Of a DNA stretch of 19,882 nucleotides, positions 14,270 through 19,882 are shown one piece after another. The position numbers and the translations under genes were made by a program. The stretch covers positions 1 through 19,882 of the forward strand of contig DATAYA010000171.1 in assembly GCA_036272815.1 (NCBI GenBank). Direction: 5' to 3'. Position 1 is the first letter of the stretch. Every line of letters begins with the position of its first letter. Below the pieces are notes generated by a model. The model had not been told where the DNA came from and ran no database searches. It worked only from the letters and a program-made list of their open reading frames with translations. This DNA is from DATAYA01 sp036272815 (GTDB lineage: Bacteria > Pseudomonadota > Alphaproteobacteria > Acetobacterales > Acetobacteraceae).

Positions 14270-15805
14270 TCAGCCGCGGCGGAAGCGCAGCACCCGGCTG
14301 CGGTTGGTGGCCAGATCAAGCGTCCCGCCCGCGAAGCTCAGGCAAGCGACCTGCCGCCACGCCCCCGATTGGCGCTCGATCAGCGCCCGGCCGCCGCCGA
14401 TCGGCTGCAATGGCCGCGTCTCGCGCAGCGGACCGACACCCGTGGTGAGCGCGCCGTCCGCGACCGTGACCCGTGCGCCCTGTGCCGCGCAGACCCACAC
14501 GCCCGACCAGCCCGGTTCGATTTGGGCATCCGGCGGCACCGGGCGGAACTGTCGCGCCGCATGGCCGATCTCGCCCGCGATGCCGCCATCCGCCGTCGCC
14601 CGCAGCCGCATCGGCAGCGTTGCCGAGCGTGAGGCGAGCGCGCCGTCCGGCTGCGGATACAGCGTCTCCTCCGCACCGAGGAAGCTCGCGCGCCCCCCGC
14701 CCGTGCGCAGCCAGAACGGCCCCGCTTCGGCGGCAAACAGCCCGGGCGGCAGCGCGTCGGGCGCCGCCGGTTCGGGCAGGGTGGCGCCATGCAGCGCCGC
14801 CATGACCCGCAGCGCGATGTCCTGTGCGTCCGCATCCTCGCGGTTCGCCAGCACGACCACCCCCGCCCGCGCGTCCGGGTCGAGGAGGAAATGGTTCTTG
14901 TATCCCGGCAGCGACCCGCCGTGCCCGACCAGCGGACGCCCCCACGGCTCCGTCGAGGCGAGCCCGAGCCCGTAGCCGCTCGGCCGCCCGTCGGCCATGT
15001 GCCGCGGCGTCGAGAGCCGTTGCAGCAACGCCTTGGTCGGCGGCCGGTCCGCCAGCAGCGCCTGCGCCCAGACGGCGAGGTCGCGGGCGCTCCCGGTCAG
15101 GCCGCCGGACGCGGAGAAGTGCATCCCGTACTGGCCGCGCTCCCAGCCGCGCGGGCCGCGCCAATAGCCGGGTGCGAGGCCCGCCACCGGCGTCGCCCAG
15201 TCCTCGGCCAGGCTGATGCCGAGCCCGAGCGGGGCGAAGAAGCGCGCCCGCAATGCCGCCGCGTAATCGACGCCCTTCGCTTGCAGCGCCGCCTCGACCA
15301 GTCGGTAGCCGGTGTTGGAATACGACAGTTCGCTGCCGGGCGCGAAGTTGACCGCATCGAGCGAGGCCACGAAACGGAGCAGCGCCGCCCGCCCGATTGC
15401 CGCGGTCAGCGGTACGCCGAGCAGCCACAGCGTCTCCATCGCGTCCGGCAGCCCGCCCGTCATGTCGAGCGCGTGCCCGACCGACACGCCGCCTAGCGCC
15501 GGCTGCAGCATCGGCAGGTGCTCGCCGAGGCGGTCGCCCAGCCCTATGGCGTCAGGCACTGTCGCACTGGAGGCGAGCAGCAGCGAGGCCAGGAAATGCT
15601 TGCTGATCGAGGCGTAGCGCACAATCGTGTCGGCCGCGAAGGCGGTCCCGGTCTCGATCGCGGCGAGGCCGCCGCAGGCCTCGGCGCGCGGGCCGGCCTC
15701 GTCGAAAAGCAGGATCGCGCCGCCCGGTCCGCCCTCGCCGGTCCAGCTCGCGGCGATCCCGGCGGCGGTCTCGGCGGCCCCGTGCCAGTTCATTGGGGCG
15801 CTCAC
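14270..15805 (-). CDS. Serine hydrolase, class C beta-lactamase/D-aminopeptidase-like
   Basis: A 511-residue penicillin-recognising enzyme. The catalytic motifs are complete: Ser66-x-x-Lys69 (YASISKHF), Tyr162-Ser-Asn164 (LSYSNTGYR) and His295-Gly-Gly (VGHGGSLPGY). The beta-lactamase fold fills roughly residues 20-345. The remaining ~165 residues are beta-rich with LRTGGGRASFLG and QIEPGWSGVW, an arrangement like that of D-aminopeptidase DAP, which has extra C-terminal barrels. No signal peptide is seen, so it is probably cytoplasmic, unlike a secreted beta-lactamase. GTG 15805 overlaps the stop of the sensor-kinase gene (GTGA), indicating translational coupling; ATG 15793 is an alternative start. 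Likely substrates are D-amino-acid peptides or esters. Resistance to beta-lactams is not implied. Serine-hydrolase identity is sure; the D-aminopeptidase assignment is tentative. Confidence 0.85.
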   Translation of the reverse strand: MSAPMNWHGAAETAAGIAASWTGEGGPGGAILLFDEAGPRAEACGGLAAIETGTAFAADTIVRYASISKHFLASLLLASSATVPDAIGLGDRLGEHLPMLQPALGGVSVGHALDMTGGLPDAMETLWLLGVPLTAAIGRAALLRFVASLDAVNFAPGSELSYSNTGYRLVEAALQAKGVDYAAALRARFFAPLGLGISLAEDWATPVAGLAPGYWRGPRGWERGQYGMHFSASGGLTGSARDLAVWAQALLADRPPTKALLQRLSTPRHMADGRPSGYGLGLASTEPWGRPLVGHGGSLPGYKNHFLLDPDARAGVVVLANREDADAQDIALRVMAALHGATLPEPAAPDALPPGLFAAEAGPFWLRTGGGRASFLGAEETLYPQPDGALASRSATLPMRLRATADGGIAGEIGHAARQFRPVPPDAQIEPGWSGVWVCAAQGARVTVADGALTTGVGPLRETRPLQPIGGGRALIERQSGAWRQVACLSFAGGTLDLATNRSRVLRFRRG

Positions 15806-18800
15806 CGAGACGCGCCGGCGCGGGGGTAAAGCGGCACAACCCGAGCGGTGCTGCCGGCCAAAGCCGTTTCCAGCTTGCGCGGCAACTCGCCGTCGCGGAA
15901 CGGCTTCTGCACGATCGCGGCCTCGCCGACATCGGCCAGCGCCGCGGCGTCGGCATAGCCGGTGACGAACAGCACCGGCAGGCCGGGGCGCCGCGCCTGC
16001 GCCGCGCGCGCGACCTCAGCCCCGTTCATGCCCGGCATCGCGTAATCAACCAGCAGCAGGTCGATCGCCGCCGCCGCCGGCCCATCCAGCGCGTCCAGCG
16101 CCGCACCGCCGCTGGCGGCTTCCGTCACCCGATAGCCGAGGTCGCGCAGGATGTTCGCCGTGATCTCACGCACCGGGCTGTCATCGTCGACCAGCAGGAT
16201 ACGGGCGCGTGCCCGCTCGGCCGGCAGCGGCACCGCCGCCGGCGCCGCAACGGCGACGCCGGCGCCGGCGCGCGGCAGAAACACCCGCACGGTGGTGCCC
16301 TCGCCCTCGCGGCTTTCGATCGCGATGTCGCCGCCCGACTGGTGCGCAAAGCCCCAGACCTGGGCCAAGCCGAGGCCCGATCCGCGGCCCGGGGGCTTGG
16401 TGGTGAAGAACGGCTCGAAGGCGCGCGCCCGCACCGCCTCGCTCATCCCGGTTCCGGTATCGGACACTGCGACCATCACCATCTCCTTCGGCTCCCCGGC
16501 AACTCCGGACACTGGCGCTGGCACGTTGGCGGTGGCAACCGTCAGTGATCCGCCCGTCAGCATCGCGTCGCGCGCATTGATCGCGAGATTGAGAACGACG
16601 AGTTCGAGCTGTGTTGGATCGACCAGAGCCGGCCACAGCCCGGGAGCCAGCACGGTCTGCAGCTCCACCGTGCCGCCCAGCGTCGAGCGCATCAGCTCCG
16701 CCATTCCTCCGACCACCGCGTTGAGGTCCACCGGCTTCGGCTTCAGAAGCTGCCTCCGCGAGAAGGCGAGGAGCTGGGCCGTCAGGTTCGCCCCACGCTC
16801 GGCGGCGACGCGCATCATAGTGAGGCGGCGCGCCGCACGCTCGTCGGCGTCGTGCTCCAGGGCGTCGATATTGCCGAGCACCACGGTCAGCAGATTGTTG
16901 AAATCGTGCGCGACGCCCGAGGTGAGCTGGCCCACGGCCTCCAGCCTTTGCATCTGGTGGAGCGTCGCCTGCACCCGCTCGCGCTCCTCGATCTCGGCCA
17001 CGAGCCGGCGGTTGCTCGCAGCCAGCTCGTCGGTGCGCTCGGCGACACGCACCTCCAGCGACTCTGCGAGCCGGCGCAGCGCGTCCTCGCTCTGCCGCAG
17101 CGCCGCGGCGGCGCGCTCCCGCTCGGTCACGTCGATCGCGGCGGTCACCGCGCCGCGTGGCCGCCCCTGCCCGTCGCGCAGCGTGCGCGACCGCGTGAAC
17201 AGACTGCGCGCCCGCCCGTCGTCGAAGCGCAGCTCCATCAGCCCGTCGGGCACGTCCTCGCCGCGTGCGGCGCGCTGCATCGGGAGTTGCTCAACTGCGA
17301 TCGCCACGCCATCGCGGAGGTTGCGGAAGCCGAGATGCCGCGCATCCGGACCCGACGCGGAATGGTTCGTCTCCTCGGGGAGCCCGAGCAGGGCGGCAGC
17401 CTGACGATTGCCATGCACGGTCGCGGCATCGGTGTCGTGGGTGAACCACACCGCCGCCGGCACCGCCTGCAACACTGTCTCCAGCTCCGCTGTGCGGCTG
17501 CGCAGCGCCTCGGTCGCGTCCCGCCGCAGCCGGGCGAGCGAGAGGTTGGCGCCGACGCGGGCAAGCAGCTCGCGCGCCGAGAACGGCTTGATCAGGTAGT
17601 CGTCGGCACCGGCCTGCAATCCCTCGACCCGCTGCTCCTCCCCAGCACGGGCGGAGAGCAGCACGACGGGGATGGATGCGAGGCCCGGATCGGCCCGCAG
17701 CGCGCGCAGCAGGCCGAAGCCGTCCAGCCCCGGCATCATCACGTCGGTCAGTACCAAGTCCGGCGGATCGGCCCGCGCCGCGGCGAGCGCCGCGGCACCG
17801 TTGGCCGCGACGGCGACGGTGAAGCCATGCGCCGAGAGCAGGCGACGAACGTAGTCGCGCATATCGGCATTGTCGTCGGCCAGCAGGACGCGGGCGCCCG
17901 GCGAGCCAGCCTGCGATGGCGCTGTGATCGGGGCCTCGCCCGCCGCGTCCGGCAAGGGTTCGACGTCATCGGCGAGCCAGCGCAGCGCCTCCTCGACCAT
18001 CGCCCGCGCGCGCAGCCCCGCCGCCGACTCTGCCGCCGGAGCCGCCATCACCCGGTCCGGCGGCAGGTGCGCGGTGCCGAACGGCAGCGCCACGATGAAA
18101 CGGCTGCCCACGCCGGGGCTGCTCTCGACCCGGATCGTGCCGCCGTGCATGCGCACCAGCTCCTGCACGAGCGCGAGCCCGATTCCCGATCCTTCGTAGG
18201 ACCGGCCCTGCGCCCCCTCGATGCGATGGAAGCGCTCGAACAGGCGCGGCAGCTCCTCGGCCGGGATGCCGGTGCCGCTGTCGCGCACCTCCACCTCGGC
18301 GCCGCGGCGGTCCGCCGACGTCTGCACCGAGATGTCGATGCCGCCTTCGAAGGTGAACTTAAGGGCGTTCGAGAGCAGGTTGAGGACCACCGTCTCCCAC
18401 ATATCGCGATCGACATGCACGGGCTCCGGGAGCGTCGGGGCGACGATGTTCAACCGCAGCCCGGCGCGCTCGGTCGCCGATCGGAACATCGACGCCAGCT
18501 CGGCCGTCAACGCGGCGAGGTCGACCGGCGCGAACCGGCCTTGCGCCCGTCCAGCCTCGATGCGGGAGAAATCCAGCAGCGCATTGACCAGCTTAAGCAG
18601 CCGGAGCCCGTGCCGGTGGGCGACCGCCAGGCGCTCACCCTGCGCCGGCGGCAGCGCGCCGGCCGCCATCGCCTCCTCAAGCGGACCCAGCAGGAGCGTC
18701 AGCGGCGTGCGGAACTCGTGGCTGACATTGGAGAAGAATGCGGTCTTGGCGCGGTCGATCTCGGCCAGCGCCTCGGCCCGGCGACGCTCCTCCTCATACG

Positions 18801-19851
18801 CGCGCGCATTGGCGATCACCGTCGCGAGATGGCCGGCGGCGAGGTGGAGGAAGTCGCGATAAGGGTTGTCGAGCGCGCGGCGCGCATTGATCCCGACCAC
18901 CATCACGCCGGCCATCCCCGCGTCGTGCCCCGCGCGCGCGATCGGGAGCGCGATCGCCTGGGTCGTCGGCTCCGGCCAGGCACCCCCCGGCAGCACGCCA
19001 AAGCGTGCGTCCGCGTGCGCGATCAAGACCGGTGCCGCGCGGCCCAGGGCCGCCGCGACCGCCCAGGGATCGTCGTTCGCGTCGCGAGCGATCGTGGCCG
19101 GGATGCGCGGGTCGTCGGCGGCGATCCCGGCGGTGGCGCATAGCCGGGCAGTCTGCCCATCGTCGTCCAGCAGGTAGAGCAGGGCGAACGGAACATCGGG
19201 CTTTCCGCTCCCGAGCACGCGGGCGAAGGCTTCGCACGCGCCGGCAACCCCGCTGGTCTCCGCCCCCTGTTCCGCCAGCTCGCGCAACGCGCGCAGCCGC
19301 CGCTCCCCCAGCACCCGCTCGGTGGTCTCGGAGATCGCGGTGAACACGCCCCCGATCCGCCCGTCGACATGCTTGATCGGGCTGTAGGAGTAGGTGAAAT
19401 ACGCTTCCTCGAGATAGCCGAAGCGATCCATCGGCAGGAGCTGGTCTTCAGCCCAACTTGCCTCGCCGCGCTCCATCACGCCACGGAGCGGCGGCCCGAT
19501 GATGTCCCAGATCTCCGCCCAGCTCTCGACGGCTGGCCGTCCGAGGCCGCCCGGGTGCTTGTTGGCACCGAGGATCGGCCGGTAGGCGTTGTTGTAGAGC
19601 ATCGCCAGCTCGGCGCCCCACCAGAGCACGATCGGGAAACGCGAGTTGAGCGCGATGCTGACCGCGAGCTTGAGCGGATGCGGCCATTGCGCCGCAGGCC
19701 CGAGCGACGAGCGCGACCAGTCGAACGCTCGCAGCATCGCACCCATCTCGCCGCCGCCGGCCAGGAAATCGGGCGTCGCCTCCTCGCTCGTGCCCCGCTG
19801 CTCGTCGATGGCCTGCCTCACGCCGCTCCAGCCTTCTCGGGACCATATCAT
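15802..19851 (-). CDS. Double-core hybrid sensor histidine kinase (PAS-GAF-HK-REC-PAS-HK-REC)
   Basis: A 1349-residue signalling protein with no transmembrane segment. In order: a PAS domain (~55-180), a GAF-like domain (~190-350), and kinase core 1 with His378 (SHEFRTP), N-box Asn491/Asn495, DSGTGIP 524-530 and GSGIGL 554-559. Receiver 1 follows with Asp659/660, acceptor Asp703 and Lys755. Next come a second PAS domain (~785-910), a coiled linker (~910-965), and kinase core 2 with His982 (GVAHDFNNLL), Asn1088/Asn1092, DTGTG 1131-1135 and GSGLGL 1157-1162. Receiver 2 has Asp1222/1223, acceptor Asp1269 and Lys1316. All catalytic residues are intact in both cores. There is no HPt or DNA-binding output domain, so a partner must lie elsewhere. 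The ATG at 19851 has no clear ribosome site; a later start is possible. The protein is likely cytoplasmic and senses an internal cue. Confidence 0.9.
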   Translation of the reverse strand: MIWSREGWSGVRQAIDEQRGTSEEATPDFLAGGGEMGAMLRAFDWSRSSLGPAAQWPHPLKLAVSIALNSRFPIVLWWGAELAMLYNNAYRPILGANKHPGGLGRPAVESWAEIWDIIGPPLRGVMERGEASWAEDQLLPMDRFGYLEEAYFTYSYSPIKHVDGRIGGVFTAISETTERVLGERRLRALRELAEQGAETSGVAGACEAFARVLGSGKPDVPFALLYLLDDDGQTARLCATAGIAADDPRIPATIARDANDDPWAVAAALGRAAPVLIAHADARFGVLPGGAWPEPTTQAIALPIARAGHDAGMAGVMVVGINARRALDNPYRDFLHLAAGHLATVIANARAYEEERRRAEALAEIDRAKTAFFSNVSHEFRTPLTLLLGPLEEAMAAGALPPAQGERLAVAHRHGLRLLKLVNALLDFSRIEAGRAQGRFAPVDLAALTAELASMFRSATERAGLRLNIVAPTLPEPVHVDRDMWETVVLNLLSNALKFTFEGGIDISVQTSADRRGAEVEVRDSGTGIPAEELPRLFERFHRIEGAQGRSYEGSGIGLALVQELVRMHGGTIRVESSPGVGSRFIVALPFGTAHLPPDRVMAAPAAESAAGLRARAMVEEALRWLADDVEPLPDAAGEAPITAPSQAGSPGARVLLADDNADMRDYVRRLLSAHGFTVAVAANGAAALAAARADPPDLVLTDVMMPGLDGFGLLRALRADPGLASIPVVLLSARAGEEQRVEGLQAGADDYLIKPFSARELLARVGANLSLARLRRDATEALRSRTAELETVLQAVPAAVWFTHDTDAATVHGNRQAAALLGLPEETNHSASGPDARHLGFRNLRDGVAIAVEQLPMQRAARGEDVPDGLMELRFDDGRARSLFTRSRTLRDGQGRPRGAVTAAIDVTERERAAAALRQSEDALRRLAESLEVRVAERTDELAASNRRLVAEIEERERVQATLHQMQRLEAVGQLTSGVAHDFNNLLTVVLGNIDALEHDADERAARRLTMMRVAAERGANLTAQLLAFSRRQLLKPKPVDLNAVVGGMAELMRSTLGGTVELQTVLAPGLWPALVDPTQLELVVLNLAINARDAMLTGGSLTVATANVPAPVSGVAGEPKEMVMVAVSDTGTGMSEAVRARAFEPFFTTKPPGRGSGLGLAQVWGFAHQSGGDIAIESREGEGTTVRVFLPRAGAGVAVAAPAAVPLPAERARARILLVDDDSPVREITANILRDLGYRVTEAASGGAALDALDGPAAAAIDLLLVDYAMPGMNGAEVARAAQARRPGLPVLFVTGYADAAALADVGEAAIVQKPFRDGELPRKLETALAGSTARVVPLYPRAGASR

Positions 19852-19882
19852 CGGCCCGGCGACCGGTCGTCTGCAACCGAGC

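Noticed and set aside
14270..15805. Antibiotic-resistance beta-lactamase
   Set aside because: There is no signal peptide and the C-terminal extension fits D-aminopeptidase-like hydrolases. The S-x-x-K, Y-S-N and H-G-G motifs alone do not indicate resistance.
16852..19143. 763-codon plus-strand open frame opposite the sensor kinase
   Set aside because: It is antisense to a protein with intact kinase and receiver motifs. Its translation is Arg/Gly/His/Ala-rich with no domain signature, as expected for a high-GC shadow.

Overview
The window is GC-rich, densely packed bacterial chromosome. It looks alphaproteobacterial, and a Sphingomonas-like organism is my best guess. The reasons are the very high GC content, the frequent GTG starts, the gene families present, and a match to the EcfG general-stress promoter (GGAAC, 16 bases, CGTT) at 6616-6640. 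I see no tRNA, rRNA, CRISPR array, insertion sequence or phage gene.

Left part (1-3369, all minus strand): the N-terminal third of a ComM/YifB AAA ATPase (cut by the window edge), a SAM-dependent methyltransferase just upstream of it, a small lipoprotein, and a zinc-free MDR quinone-type oxidoreductase. Metal region (3370-5638): a MntR-type repressor (minus) faces an NRAMP-family transporter (plus). The gap between them carries a promoter-like sequence overlapped by an imperfect palindrome, plus a tandem 19-bp repeat. A 62-residue single-pass membrane protein follows the transporter.

Central part (5700-14182): a gluconolactonase/SMP-30 gene (minus) diverges from a compact plus-strand run of eight genes. 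These encode a TPP-dependent PoxB-like enzyme, an internally duplicated histidine-containing membrane protein, a gluconate 2-dehydrogenase subunit 3-like protein, a GMC flavoprotein with a three-cysteine motif, an SDR with a C-terminal membrane segment, an EthD-like small protein, a DoxX membrane protein and a cupin. The first four genes abut or overlap, and the EcfG-type promoter lies 5' of the run. My inference is a stress-induced oxidation module in which the GMC protein oxidises a sugar or alcohol and passes electrons to the membrane. The duplicated membrane protein stands where the cytochrome c subunit of such dehydrogenases is usually encoded. The substrate is unknown. This is the best candidate for an undescribed system.

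Right part (14270-19851, minus strand): a 1349-residue sensor protein with two complete histidine kinase cores and two receiver domains. It is translationally coupled (GTGA overlap) to a class C beta-lactamase/D-aminopeptidase-type serine hydrolase. Every other long open frame in the window is an antisense or out-of-frame shadow caused by high GC.
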